Shown: positions 25,741 through 35,170 of the stretch, piece by piece
Layout: every line of letters begins with the position of its first letter
Position numbering within the stretch: the stretch's first letter is position 1
Source of the DNA: Bacteroidaceae bacterium
Lineage (GTDB): Bacteria > Bacteroidota > Bacteroidia > Bacteroidales > Bacteroidaceae
DNA: 64,000 nucleotides
Direction: 5' to 3'
NCBI GenBank assembly: GCA_024401215.1
Contig: JAKSLL010000009.1
Location: 18,853 to 82,852, forward strand
Notes under the pieces: generated by a model
The model's database searches: none
Seen by the model: the letters and a program-made list of their open reading frames with translations, nothing else
What the model was told of the DNA's origin: nothing
Made by a program: the position numbers and the translations under genes

Positions 25741-26688
25741 TCAAGAAATCTTCATTCTCAATGCCTCAACCATCTTTGCATAAACCTCGTTGAGTTCTGC
25801 AAGCTGAGAGGCAAGTTTCTTTGTCTGTTCATTAACCTCATCTATAGTAGCAGACTGAGTGCCAACGCTCTTAAGCTGCATCTCGTAGAAACGGTTGATG
25901 CCTGTGAGTGTGCGGTTCATATTCTCCATCTCCTCTGAGTCGCGTGTGAGTCTCTTTGACTGCTCCGCAACCTCCATAAGAGTCTGAGTGAGTTCGGTAA
26001 GCTGTGACACATAATTGCGGGTAGCCTCCTGCATCTCTGGTGTCATGCCGTAATACTGTGCTGAATTGAACACAGGTGCAGCAGAGATATTCTCTGCCAA
26101 CTCTGCAGCATTGACAATCTTTACAGGTGTAGGCTCCTGACTTGCTGATGCTGCTTCGCCGCTCTGCTGAGCAGCTCCACCACCAACATGGCTTACATTG
26201 CCAAGACTTGCAGCAGCATTTGCCAATGCAGCAGCTGTCTCTTCGGAGATGCCTGCACCGCCACCGCCGCCTATGACTACCGGTCCGCTGCCTGTGCTGC
26301 CACCAACGACAACTGTGCCGCCGCCACCGATTCCGCCATTCTTAGACGCTGCAGCAAGAGCAGCAGCTGTCTCTTCAGAAAGAGGAGTGCCTCCTGCTAC
26401 ATAGCCAGCATTGACGCTTGCCCTTATCTGCGCATTCTCAATCTCCTCCTCAGCAAGTTCGCGCTGATCCATACTCTCTTGAGGCTCGAAACCTGCAAGG
26501 AAGAACACAACAACCTCTGTACCCATTCCCAAGAACAGCATAATATCTGCGCCTTCCATATGGGTGATTTTGAAAAGGGCACCAAGGATTACGACTGATG
26601 CACCCCAGCTGTAAGCATAATTCAAAGCTGTCTGTCCTGCCTTTGTACGGAGAAATCTCTGTATAGCGTTATATTGTTGTTTTGCCAT
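25741..26688 (-). CDS. gldL: T9SS motor component PorL/GldL
   Basis: 315 residues. Two transmembrane helices near the N-terminus (about 20-40 and 47-66) frame HMEGADIMLFLGMGTEVVVFFLAGFEP, with the conserved glutamate of the proton path in GMGTEVV. A long Gly/Ala-rich cytoplasmic linker with repeated SEETAAALA units follows, then a coiled coil (about 215-315). The Gly-rich insert with two near-identical SEETAAALA repeats is longer than in Porphyromonas PorL as I recall it. It is followed by porM. Confidence 0.93.
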   Translation of the reverse strand: MAKQQYNAIQRFLRTKAGQTALNYAYSWGASVVILGALFKITHMEGADIMLFLGMGTEVVVFFLAGFEPQESMDQRELAEEEIENAQIRASVNAGYVAGGTPLSEETAAALAAASKNGGIGGGGTVVVGGSTGSGPVVIGGGGGAGISEETAAALANAAASLGNVSHVGGGAAQQSGEAASASQEPTPVKIVNAAELAENISAAPVFNSAQYYGMTPEMQEATRNYVSQLTELTQTLMEVAEQSKRLTRDSEEMENMNRTLTGINRFYEMQLKSVGTQSATIDEVNEQTKKLASQLAELNEVYAKMVEALRMKIS

Positions 26689-26806
26689 ATTCTAAATTAT
26701 ATATTATGTTTATTTTTCTTTTCATATCCATCCGCCACACCTTAACATTGTCAGCAATTAGTGCTTTCACAATGAAGGGGGATTCAGGCCGCTTGCGGAT
26801 GTAACT

Positions 26807-28234
26807 TTATCTTCGAGCTTTGCCTGGTGTGCCCACCTGACTTCTCACACAACGGAAGCCGATGAAGGAACGACCGACATTTTGGTATTCGCTTGAACGC
26901 CAAGCGCTCTTGATAAAACTCTCAGGGTCTTTCCACGAACCACCTCTCACACTCTTCTTCTTAAGTGCATAAGGGTCTTCCTTTGCAGCGTTATACACAA
27001 GAGTTGGGTTCATATCGCTCATAGAAAGCACGCCAGCCTCTGTATATACCGTACTCGTCCATTCAGCCACATTACCAGCCATGTCATAGAGTCCGTTTGA
27101 ATTTGCGCTATAGATGCCCACCTTAGAAGTGATGAGGTTGCCGTCTTTTGTGTAGTTTCCTCTGTCTGGCTTGAAGTTAGCATAGTAGCAACCTTTGTCG
27201 CTTGCCACACCTTCGTGCTCCCAAGGCAGTTCGTTGCCATCCTTGCCACGAGCAGCAAACTCCCACTCCGCCTCAGTAGGCAAGCGGTATCTCTGCATGT
27301 ATTTAGCGGCAGAGCCAAGTCCTTTGATGAGGAAGTCGGTACGCCAATTACAGAAAGCATTGGCTTGCTCCCATGAAACTCCCACAACAGGATATTCATT
27401 GTAATTCTGATGAGTGAAGTACAAACGCATATACACCTCAGTATCTGCATTCTGGAAGTCATTGACCCAGCATGTTGTATCAGGATACACATTTACTATA
27501 TATGTATTGACAAAGTCCCACATGCTACTGAGAGGGCGAGTTATTGTCTCGCGATGTATGACACCTTCATCATCGACATAAGCAGTATCCTTGCTTATCA
27601 TCACAACCTCATTGGGGTCAACCTCAATATCTGTGTTGAGTGTACGCTCGTTAGCATTAAGTCTGAACTTGCGCTTAGCAGCCATAACATGGTCAAAAGT
27701 CTCATAGCGGTAGTTAAGCTGAGACACATCAAGCATCTTCTCTCCTGTCACAGGATGATATGTGTACATTGACTCGATAATCTCTTGCTGCTCCTCGTCA
27801 GGATTTTTTGGAAGCGCCTTATTCCAGTTAAGATAAGGATGCTCAAGAGGCTCGCCCTCTTTGTCAAGTTCGATTCTGTAAGCTTCGTTGCCAGCATCAG
27901 CTAAACGCTCGCGAAGAATAGAGTCACGCACCCAATATACAAACTGGCGGTACATGGCGTTTGTCACCTCTCGCTCATCCATCCAGAATGCGTCAACACT
28001 AATATCTCTTGTTGGAATATCCTTGCCCCAAAGACTGTCTGTCTTTTCTGAGCCCATCTTAAGACTTCCACGCTTAACTAACACCATTCCATAAGGCGCT
28101 GGTTCAGACATCGAAGCGCCACTGACACCTGTAACCTCACCACCAGTAGCATTTGCTCCTCCATTGGCAGAGAAGCACGAAGCCACTAACAGCGAAATAA
28201 TCGTGATACATATAGAAAAAAGAATTTTCTTCAT
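26807..28234 (-). CDS. gldK: T9SS lipoprotein PorK/GldK
   Basis: 475 residues. A lipoprotein signal peptide ends in LLVASC (Cys20). The body is the formylglycine-generating-enzyme-like (SUMF1) fold: GSLKMGSEKTDS, FWMDEREVTNAMYRQFVYWV, PVVGVSWEQANAFCNWRT, YRLPTEAEWEFAARG, GLYDMAGNVAEWTS, KKSVRGGSWKDP and FIGFRCVRS. In PorK the fold is structural: with PorN it makes the periplasmic ring attached to the outer membrane. It lies between porP and porL. Confidence 0.94.
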   Translation of the reverse strand: MKKILFSICITIISLLVASCFSANGGANATGGEVTGVSGASMSEPAPYGMVLVKRGSLKMGSEKTDSLWGKDIPTRDISVDAFWMDEREVTNAMYRQFVYWVRDSILRERLADAGNEAYRIELDKEGEPLEHPYLNWNKALPKNPDEEQQEIIESMYTYHPVTGEKMLDVSQLNYRYETFDHVMAAKRKFRLNANERTLNTDIEVDPNEVVMISKDTAYVDDEGVIHRETITRPLSSMWDFVNTYIVNVYPDTTCWVNDFQNADTEVYMRLYFTHQNYNEYPVVGVSWEQANAFCNWRTDFLIKGLGSAAKYMQRYRLPTEAEWEFAARGKDGNELPWEHEGVASDKGCYYANFKPDRGNYTKDGNLITSKVGIYSANSNGLYDMAGNVAEWTSTVYTEAGVLSMSDMNPTLVYNAAKEDPYALKKKSVRGGSWKDPESFIKSAWRSSEYQNVGRSFIGFRCVRSQVGTPGKARR

Positions 28235-28321
28235 CTTATGTTTTTATCTTTTTATTCTTTAGAATTATTATCTTTCATTCAATTTCGTTCTGACACAAGC
28301 CGTCCCTCATCACACTGGGGG

Positions 28322-29266
28322 TCACAGCCATCTCACGCTCTTGTGTTTGTTTCTGCCTTTCTTAAACAAATCCAAATCTGTCTTATATCCAAAAACAAGT
28401 TCGTGGCTTCCATTCAGCATGCCTATGCCTTGAGTGTACATCTGATAATTGTATCCAATACATACACCATGGAAGACACCACCTATAAACACCGTAGTTG
28501 AAATGTCGGGACTATAGCCCAAACCGCCGTAAAAGACTCTACCGTCATACTCGTACATCACCTTACATTGCAAATCCTCTCTCCACGAAGTCAAGTTAGA
28601 CTGCACCATAAAAGATGGGTGTACTGATAATAACGAATTTTTTAACTTTATATTGCATCCACCCATCAAATAAAACATTCTATCGATGGAAATCTCATAT
28701 CTTTCACCTACAACAACTGTTGGCGCAAGCAGATGCAAACTTGATATGCCTGCCCAGTATGATGGGTGGTGATAGTAGAAACCTGCTCCGAGGTCCACTC
28801 TGTTGCCATCTACTGCTGATGATGGAAATGCAGGGTCATTGGATTCCTCCAAAGTGGCTTTTGCCGGGTCAATCTTTTCGGTGAGCACAGCCCCTTGAAA
28901 ACCCGCCGCCAATCTTCCTTTCTCACCAACTTTGATGTTATAAGCATATTGGAGGCTGATTTTCGTTGTGCTGAAAATGCCTGCATTATCGTTGAAGAAG
29001 CTAATGCCGCCGCCATGTCTCGGACTCAAGAAATAGACTGGCATGTCAGCACTTACATACATTGTTTGCGGAGCATTCTTATAACCTACCATCTGCATTG
29101 AGTAGGCTGCCTGCACATTAAGCATCCCGTCAGCACCAGAAGAGGCTGGATTATAATACGACTTCAAGGCTGTGTAGTCAGAAAACTGCACATCCCACTG
29201 CGCTCTCATAGTGATTGCCACAATGAAAAAGAGCACCAAAATCGCTGTTATTCGCTGCCTCATCAT
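28322..29266 (-). CDS. porP: T9SS outer membrane protein PorP/SprF
   Basis: 314 residues with a signal peptide (cleavage near MRAQWD). The family pattern is clear: FSDYTALKSYYNPASSG, ISFFNDNAGIFSTTKISLQYAYNIKVGEKGRLAAGFQGA, and a beta-barrel with alternating strands ending HELVFGYKTDLDLF. PorP anchors the PorK-PorN ring to the outer membrane. First of the five T9SS genes and 49 bases after the DHHW gene upstream; no clear promoter in that gap, so it may be cotranscribed with the acylation genes. Confidence 0.94.
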   Translation of the reverse strand: MMRQRITAILVLFFIVAITMRAQWDVQFSDYTALKSYYNPASSGADGMLNVQAAYSMQMVGYKNAPQTMYVSADMPVYFLSPRHGGGISFFNDNAGIFSTTKISLQYAYNIKVGEKGRLAAGFQGAVLTEKIDPAKATLEESNDPAFPSSAVDGNRVDLGAGFYYHHPSYWAGISSLHLLAPTVVVGERYEISIDRMFYLMGGCNIKLKNSLLSVHPSFMVQSNLTSWREDLQCKVMYEYDGRVFYGGLGYSPDISTTVFIGGVFHGVCIGYNYQMYTQGIGMLNGSHELVFGYKTDLDLFKKGRNKHKSVRWL

Positions 29267-29315
29267 ATAATATAACCTTTTTTCTTCCGTTTTATTGTGT
29301 CTATATCAAAAAAAA

Positions 29316-30800
29316 TCATTTTACAGCCTCTGTCTTCTCCTCTGCCCCAACATCTTTTTTCTGTTCATCAGTTTTCTTCTCACCACTACCACTCACGCCT
29401 TGAGTGAGGAAGCGCTTGTAATTATTTGCTGTACTTGAAGAATAAGCAGAGAACACATTATTTGCAAATAAGATATCTGTGATTTTATTCTTTGACACAT
29501 ACTTAACCATATTATCAAGGAAGTATCGGTAATCAATCACATGCACCTCCTCAAACGAATAGAAGAGCCAGCCAGGAATAACATTGCCGAAGCTGTCCTT
29601 CAAAATCATCAGTCGCCTGCCATTATTCACAGAAGTGCGTACGGCAGTAATCTTAGCATCACCACCCATGAATGTACAATACGCCCCGCCATTTCCATCG
29701 CCATAATGCATGAAAAACTTGCTGACAAATGGCTTGCCCGCACCTGTGACATGATAACTCTTATCGACAGTATAATTTATATATGTAGTGGTATAATCAA
29801 CTTTCGTCGGCACAAAATACGTAAAATCCTCTGGAGCCTCTTTCACAGAAACATCCCCCGAAGAAGCATACATCGACCCAACATATCCGTGAGTCACCTT
29901 CATCTTATACCATTCATTGACAGCCTTATATGGAACGATGTCAGACACGGCATCAGAGCCATCAGCTCTTGTAAGCTCCTTAAAAGGCACACCAGCAATG
30001 CTCGCAAATTTCTTTGCTGCGTAATATCCACCGAGAGGCGACCAATGGTGGTCTGTCCTAAGGAAAATGCCTTCATCGGCATGCTCCCCAAGCGTCGTAT
30101 AAATATCTACAGCTTTCACCTCTGGGTTGAGGTGGCTAAATATGTTGTTGATTGTGGCGCGCTGGTCTTTGGTGCATTTCCTCGCATTGTCAGGACAGTA
30201 AAACTCTATAGCAGTTGGCACAACCGTACAATAAACATTCACTTTACTGCCAAATGTTTCTTTGTATTTGTTAGCCACATTTGCATAGGCAACACCACCT
30301 GAAGCAGAACCTCCGTAAGCCATCAACGCACGAACGTTGTCGCCAGAGCCAATGATAAGAATTCCGGCATTGGCAATCTTCGCATTTTCATTTACCGACA
30401 CTTTCTTGTTGTATTTCCCTATTTTGCGGTCAGCTTCAGACTGCAGCTCTTCTGCCTCGCCCTCTTCCTCTTCTGTCACAGGTTCGGGCTCAACACTTTG
30501 GGAAGTCTCGGAAGCATGAAACACCAATTCGGTATCGCCACCAACTTTCAGCTTGGAGCATTCTTTCACCTTCATGCTTATCATCATGAAGACATCTCTA
30601 TGAGGCTCTGTGTCGCTGAACCAAGACGACACCTCTTTCGTGAACGAGCCATCTTTAAGCTTTTCGACGGTAAAAGCAGGGAACACCGCCAAATCTCGCT
30701 TCTCCAATTCAGAATAAGAACTTCTCGGCAGAGCTACCATCACAACAAGCAAGGCAGCAAAGCACAGCCCTACACACCATATATATATTTTACTTCTCAT
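29316..30800 (-). CDS. DHHW-family exported protein, O-acylation partner (long form)
   Basis: 494 residues. An N-terminal membrane anchor or signal (about 5-26) is followed by SYSELEKRDLAVFPAF, typical of DHHW/AlgX-like proteins. DHHWSPLGGYYAA (about 250) gives the family its name, and MILKDSFGNVIPGWLFYSFEEVHVIDYRYF is the SGNH-like C-terminal block. A Glu-rich spacer (110-125) separates the N-terminal region, and the C-terminus is Lys/Glu-rich. By analogy to AlgJ/AlgX, such proteins receive acyl groups from an MBOAT protein and modify a surface glycan. The ATG overlaps the stop of the upstream DHHW gene (TAATG). Confidence 0.88.
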   Translation of the reverse strand: MRSKIYIWCVGLCFAALLVVMVALPRSSYSELEKRDLAVFPAFTVEKLKDGSFTKEVSSWFSDTEPHRDVFMMISMKVKECSKLKVGGDTELVFHASETSQSVEPEPVTEEEEGEAEELQSEADRKIGKYNKKVSVNENAKIANAGILIIGSGDNVRALMAYGGSASGGVAYANVANKYKETFGSKVNVYCTVVPTAIEFYCPDNARKCTKDQRATINNIFSHLNPEVKAVDIYTTLGEHADEGIFLRTDHHWSPLGGYYAAKKFASIAGVPFKELTRADGSDAVSDIVPYKAVNEWYKMKVTHGYVGSMYASSGDVSVKEAPEDFTYFVPTKVDYTTTYINYTVDKSYHVTGAGKPFVSKFFMHYGDGNGGAYCTFMGGDAKITAVRTSVNNGRRLMILKDSFGNVIPGWLFYSFEEVHVIDYRYFLDNMVKYVSKNKITDILFANNVFSAYSSSTANNYKRFLTQGVSGSGEKKTDEQKKDVGAEEKTEAVK

Positions 30801-31927
30801 TATTGTATCAAGTATTTGGCATACATATTTGTTGTAGCCGCCGACAAGGCATGACTGATATTGTTAGCAAACAGCACATCGGTTATGCCATTCTCCGCCA
30901 CATACTCGCGTATGTTCTTTGTAAAATAACGACAGTCAACAATGTATATGTCCTCGAACGAATAGAGCAAAAAGGCAGGAATAGCATTGCCAAAGCTGTC
31001 TTTAAGTATAAGAAGCTTTCTGCCGTTATTACCCATAGCTTTTGAGTGGGTGAGGAATGTGTCTCCTCCAATAAATGTACAGTAAGTGCTGCTTGCTCCG
31101 TCCTTCATCGGGCGGAAAAACTCAAACTCCTTTTCTTCACTTTCACCTATCACCCTCTTCCTTGTCCTGTCTAATGTGTACACCACCTGACGACAGTCAT
31201 AATCCTTACGAGTTGGCACCCAATAATAGAAATCCTCTGGAGCATTCTTCACAGCATAGTTTCTTGAAAAACTGTACATAGTGCCAACAAAATTTCTCAC
31301 TACTCTCTGCTCATACCATTCATTCCTTGCATCAGGAACAATCTTAGCATCTGTGCTGTCAGTCGCCGCTTGGAGGGGAATCTCCTTAAAAGGCACTTTT
31401 GCTACTCTCGCAAACTCCTTTGCCGCATAATAAGCGCCAAGAGGAAGCCAATGATGATCTGTTCGAGAATATATGTCCTCTCTTGCATGCTGCCCAAGCG
31501 TTGTGTACACATCCACACCCTGCACCGAGTCGGAGAGGCAGGAATAGATGGCGTTTAACACCGTAGATTGAGTCCTGCACCACTGGCTTGCAACATCAGG
31601 ACTGTAAAACTCACAAGCAATAGGTATAGGCATACAATATACATTGACACCATCACCAAATGCTCGTTTATAGGAATTTGCACTTTCTGCATAGGCTTGA
31701 GCATTTGCTGTGCCCGAACTGAATGCACTAAAAGCACGAGTCTTATGTGTGGCATCAGCACTAACAATAATAATACTGCCTGAGCGAGTAAACTTAGCAT
31801 CAGGATTGATTTTATTCACATAAGGCTTCACCTCTATCTTTTTTGTTTGCGCGCTGGCTGTGATAGATGCCGCCATAGCCAAGCAGAAAAATATTTTATT
31901 CATTATCTTTGTATTCATCTGTCTCAA
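30800..31927 (-). CDS. DHHW-family exported protein, O-acylation partner (short form)
   Basis: 375 residues. The likely signal peptide begins at the second Met (MNKIFFCLAMAASITASAQ). The core matches the downstream paralogue block by block: DHHWLPLGAYYAAKEFA (about 156), WYEQRVVRNFVGTMYSFS, DYDCRQVVYTLDR, CTFIGGDTFLTHS and LLILKDSFGNAIPAFLLYSFEDIYIVDCRYF. The N-terminal extension of the longer protein is missing. The stop overlaps the next ATG by one base, implying translational coupling. Likely paired with the MBOAT gene 10 bases upstream. Confidence 0.88.
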   Translation of the reverse strand: MRQMNTKIMNKIFFCLAMAASITASAQTKKIEVKPYVNKINPDAKFTRSGSIIIVSADATHKTRAFSAFSSGTANAQAYAESANSYKRAFGDGVNVYCMPIPIACEFYSPDVASQWCRTQSTVLNAIYSCLSDSVQGVDVYTTLGQHAREDIYSRTDHHWLPLGAYYAAKEFARVAKVPFKEIPLQAATDSTDAKIVPDARNEWYEQRVVRNFVGTMYSFSRNYAVKNAPEDFYYWVPTRKDYDCRQVVYTLDRTRKRVIGESEEKEFEFFRPMKDGASSTYCTFIGGDTFLTHSKAMGNNGRKLLILKDSFGNAIPAFLLYSFEDIYIVDCRYFTKNIREYVAENGITDVLFANNISHALSAATTNMYAKYLIQ

Positions 31928-31937
31928 AATTTAAAAA

Positions 31938-33386
31938 TCAGAATCTCGTGTAAATAAAAGCATTATTCGTTGCGCCAACAAGCAGAGACACGCTCAGCAG
32001 CAAAGCAACAACAGAAAAAGCAAGCTTGCTCATAAGCACGATATTGCTGTTGGCTGCACCTTTAGGATTGCAACAATAATCAAGCAGCATCTTGCACCAC
32101 TTCCTCATCGGCATGCAGAACATCACAGCAAATATCCACAGCCACATATTATTATATATAGCACTTGTTGCTATGAAATCGCCATAACTACCTCCCTGTC
32201 CGATGAAAGAGATGAAAAACTGCTTCATCTTTTCAAAATCATCAAAATAGAATATACCCCAGCCTATCACCACCAACAGCATGCTGTAGATGTGAAGCAC
32301 AAATGCAGGAATCTTATTGTGAACTTTCAGGAGAGTGTACTTCTCCGCCATGACGATTATTCCGAAATACAATCCCCACAATATGAAATTCCAACTTGCT
32401 CCATGCCACATACCTGTCAAAAACCACACCGTCATGATGTTCAACACCTGATGGCTCTTATTTCCGCCCATAGGTATGTAAACATAATCACGGAAGAAAC
32501 TGCCAAGCGACATGTGCCATCTACGCCAGAAATCGCTTATGCTATTGCAGCAGTATGGATGGTTGAAGTTCTCATTGAAATGGAATCCAAGACAACGACC
32601 TATGCCTATTGCCATATCGCTGTATCCAGAGAAGTCAAAATAAATCTGCAAGGTGAACGCCACAATGCCAAGCCATGCTCCACCCATTGTCAGCCGAGTC
32701 AATTCTCCTGCAAGGAATTGATCGGAAATCTCCGACAACTGATTAGCAATAATCACTTTCTTTGCCAATCCCACAAGGAAGCGGAACACTCCGTCAGCTA
32801 TGTCTTTGCTGTTTACACTCCTATTGCCTATCTCATGAGCAACGGTGCCATATCTCACAATCGGACCTGCGATAAGCTGCGGAAACATTGACACATACAG
32901 AAGCAAATCGACAAAACGCTTCTGAACAGGTGACTCATTTCTGTAAACATCCACAAGATAAGATATTGACTGAAAGATATAGAAACTTATACCTATTGGC
33001 AATGCTATTTGTGGTACAGCCACACCACCAACTCCCACATCTGCCAATGTCTGCGCTAGGAATCCAGCATATTTGAATGTGCCGAGAATTAGCAAGTTAC
33101 ACACCAGTCCACATACCAAAGCAGCTTTCCTGTGCTTATCACTCCCTGCTATACATCTGCCAATAACATAGTTTATCAACACGCATAACAGCAGCAAAAA
33201 CACATACACAGGTTCACCCCATGCATAGAAAATCAGCGAGAATATCACCAACATTGCATTTTTCACCACAGGTGCTGTATTGTCAGCCTTCTTGAAGCAC
33301 CATCGGTCAATCAACGCTCCCAAAAGGTAGCAAAGCACAAATGCAGGTATGAATACAAACAAGAAAAATAAATCAGAAAAGACCAT
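31938..33386 (-). CDS. MBOAT-family O-acyltransferase (AlgI/DltB-like)
   Basis: 482 residues with about ten transmembrane helices. The family blocks are present: LIFYAWGEP, IALPIGISFYIFQSISYLVDVYR, FPQLIAGPIVRY, FDFSGYSDMAIGIGRCLGFHFNENFNHPY, ISDFWRRWHMSLGSFFRDYVYIPMGG and LTGMWHGASWNFILWGLYFG, which holds the catalytic His (about 327). AlgI-type proteins pass acyl groups across the inner membrane to extracytoplasmic partners that acylate polysaccharide. The two DHHW genes directly downstream are the expected partners. The glycan is unknown; peptidoglycan, capsule or the A-LPS used by the T9SS are candidates. Confidence 0.95.
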   Translation of the reverse strand: MVFSDLFFLFVFIPAFVLCYLLGALIDRWCFKKADNTAPVVKNAMLVIFSLIFYAWGEPVYVFLLLLCVLINYVIGRCIAGSDKHRKAALVCGLVCNLLILGTFKYAGFLAQTLADVGVGGVAVPQIALPIGISFYIFQSISYLVDVYRNESPVQKRFVDLLLYVSMFPQLIAGPIVRYGTVAHEIGNRSVNSKDIADGVFRFLVGLAKKVIIANQLSEISDQFLAGELTRLTMGGAWLGIVAFTLQIYFDFSGYSDMAIGIGRCLGFHFNENFNHPYCCNSISDFWRRWHMSLGSFFRDYVYIPMGGNKSHQVLNIMTVWFLTGMWHGASWNFILWGLYFGIIVMAEKYTLLKVHNKIPAFVLHIYSMLLVVIGWGIFYFDDFEKMKQFFISFIGQGGSYGDFIATSAIYNNMWLWIFAVMFCMPMRKWCKMLLDYCCNPKGAANSNIVLMSKLAFSVVALLLSVSLLVGATNNAFIYTRF

Positions 33387-33428
33387 TATCTAAAACAACT
33401 TTTTAACTAAGTAGCTACTCACCACCAA

Positions 33429-34229
33429 TTAATACTCAAGCATCCCCTCAACCATATTAGCTATCACGAAGCCGTTCCTTCTCGCCCCATCAACACTTGT
33501 ATGCGTACCATCGTAAGTGCGGCTCTTTGCCACTCTCTCCCTCACTTGATAGACGCTGCACCTCTCATCCATTCTTATAGCATTCACACCCATCCTCTTG
33601 CCGCACATTTCTATCGTGTCGCCTGCCTTTCTTATCAAAGCAGCATCAACTGCCGTACTCTGCATTGGCGTAAGCAGAATTATCTGCGCATCAGGGAATG
33701 CCTGCATAAGCATCTCGCACCCATATCTCACACTCTCTGCCAAGGTGAGAATGCTGCTCACACTTCTTGAGGTGATGTATTGACTCATATCTTGGAATGC
33801 AACATCAACAGTCTTAGCAAACACCTGAGGCCTCTTGTCCTTAAACCACGCATCATTTGTGCCAGCAGATATAAGGATAAGGCGCGGAGACTTCTGTTCT
33901 CCATTCTTGACGGCTTCTTTCAGTCTGTTGATTTGATTATACACAACATTATCGTTGCTAATCTTTCCGACATTCTCCACCACATTGTATTTTGTGACAG
34001 AAGTATTTGTCCAGGTAGCTCCACTACGAGCATAGCTGCGACAAGAGGCAGGGGCGAATTTCATCATAAACCAATGGCTCCACCCTTTCTCTCCGCTGCA
34101 GTCATCGCCGCCAAGCCATGTGTTTGAATCGCCAAGAAGCACAACATCTATAGAGTCATGCTTGCTTTGAGCATAAGAAGCAGTTATTGCAAATGCTATC
34201 AATGTTATTAACAGAAACAACTTTCTCAT
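33429..34229 (-). CDS. Secreted SGNH/GDSL-family hydrolase
   Basis: 266 residues from the ATG at 34229, which overlaps the upstream stop as ATGA; an ATG at 34238 is the alternative. Signal peptide cleavage is near SYAQ. The catalytic block VVLLGDSNTW (Ser in GDS), a GTND block (SAGTNDAW) and the terminal DGTHTS dyad are present, so it should be an active esterase or acetylhydrolase. In this operon, between a GH25 protein and an MBOAT system, it could deacetylate the same glycan. That is inference from context. Confidence 0.88.
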   Translation of the reverse strand: MRKLFLLITLIAFAITASYAQSKHDSIDVVLLGDSNTWLGGDDCSGEKGWSHWFMMKFAPASCRSYARSGATWTNTSVTKYNVVENVGKISNDNVVYNQINRLKEAVKNGEQKSPRLILISAGTNDAWFKDKRPQVFAKTVDVAFQDMSQYITSRSVSSILTLAESVRYGCEMLMQAFPDAQIILLTPMQSTAVDAALIRKAGDTIEMCGKRMGVNAIRMDERCSVYQVRERVAKSRTYDGTHTSVDGARRNGFVIANMVEGMLEY

Positions 34230-35140
34230 TTTTTCCATTCTATATTATCCATTCCGAATCCATTGACAAATCTATTCAAATCTGTCGGAATCCAAAAACC
34301 TCTCACATGCCCCTTGTCTGTAAACTGCCACATCAAAATGTCTGTGCCTTCTATCTTTGGCTCTTTTCCGTAACGAGCAATCCACAGAGGATATTCATTC
34401 AGTTCAGGAGAGAGGCGAGTGATATAAAAGTGATAATTGCTGTATATAATCGGACGAGCATATTTGAAATCCATTATCTGAGCAAGACGCATAACGCTAT
34501 CTTTCAATCCGACATTGTCTCCATCCGCCAGGCTTCCCATCTCTATGTCAATCACAGGCAGCAAGTCTTGCTTTTCCATGTCAACAACCTTACAGAACGA
34601 ATCTATCTGAGCGTCAACACTCATCCCCATCGTGAACACCAAGTAGCTTCCCATCTTAATGCCAAGCTTTTTGCCTTCTTCCATATTCAGCAGATATTCG
34701 CTGTCAACCTTTCCGCCTGTACCAATAGCTCGTGCATAAACAAACTTAGGCTTGACTTCCGCTTTGCTCACTTCCTTCCATCTCACTCTGCCCTGGAATC
34801 TTGATATGTCAACACCGTCAAAGTCAACACTAAAAGGTTTGCCTTCTTGCTGATCTTTTCTTGGCCATGCAGGAGGTTCATTCTTCTTGCCTGCCACTTT
34901 TGTCTTTTGAGAATCTTCCTTTTGAGAGACTTTCCACAGATTAAAACCTGCATAGCCACCCACCAGCAGGCAGACAACCAAGACAATCAGAGCGCTCCAA
35001 ATCCATCCAGACAAACTATTTATGTCTATACCTCCTTTTTTCTTCTTCGACTTTCTCGAGCCTTTTTTCTTGCCCGTCTTCTTTGTGCCGACTTTCTTTT
35101 TCTTCTTTCTTACCTCTTTAGGGGCTTCAGTATTTTCCAT
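34226..35140 (-). CDS. Membrane-anchored GH25 lysozyme-like protein
   Basis: 304 residues. A highly basic cytoplasmic N-terminus (Lys-rich, residues 8-36) precedes one transmembrane helix (46-68). The GH25 domain spans about 105-300: DGVDISRFQGRVRWKEV, KFVYARAIGTGG, GIKMGSYLVF, LLPVIDIEMGS (catalytic Asp/Glu) and PIIYSNYHFYITR. GH25 enzymes cleave the muramic acid-glucosamine bond of peptidoglycan. The opening DISRFQG differs from the common DVSHHQG but keeps the Asp. It overlaps the SGNH gene by four bases and lies 30 bases after rmuC. Confidence 0.9.
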   Translation of the reverse strand: MENTEAPKEVRKKKKKVGTKKTGKKKGSRKSKKKKGGIDINSLSGWIWSALIVLVVCLLVGGYAGFNLWKVSQKEDSQKTKVAGKKNEPPAWPRKDQQEGKPFSVDFDGVDISRFQGRVRWKEVSKAEVKPKFVYARAIGTGGKVDSEYLLNMEEGKKLGIKMGSYLVFTMGMSVDAQIDSFCKVVDMEKQDLLPVIDIEMGSLADGDNVGLKDSVMRLAQIMDFKYARPIIYSNYHFYITRLSPELNEYPLWIARYGKEPKIEGTDILMWQFTDKGHVRGFWIPTDLNRFVNGFGMDNIEWKK

Positions 35141-35170
35141 TCAAAAACTTTCAAATCATTGTCAAATTCT

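Noticed and set aside
26807-28234. Formylglycine-generating or ergothioneine-type enzyme
   Set aside because: The lipoprotein signal and position in porP-K-L-M-N identify the structural PorK/GldK protein.
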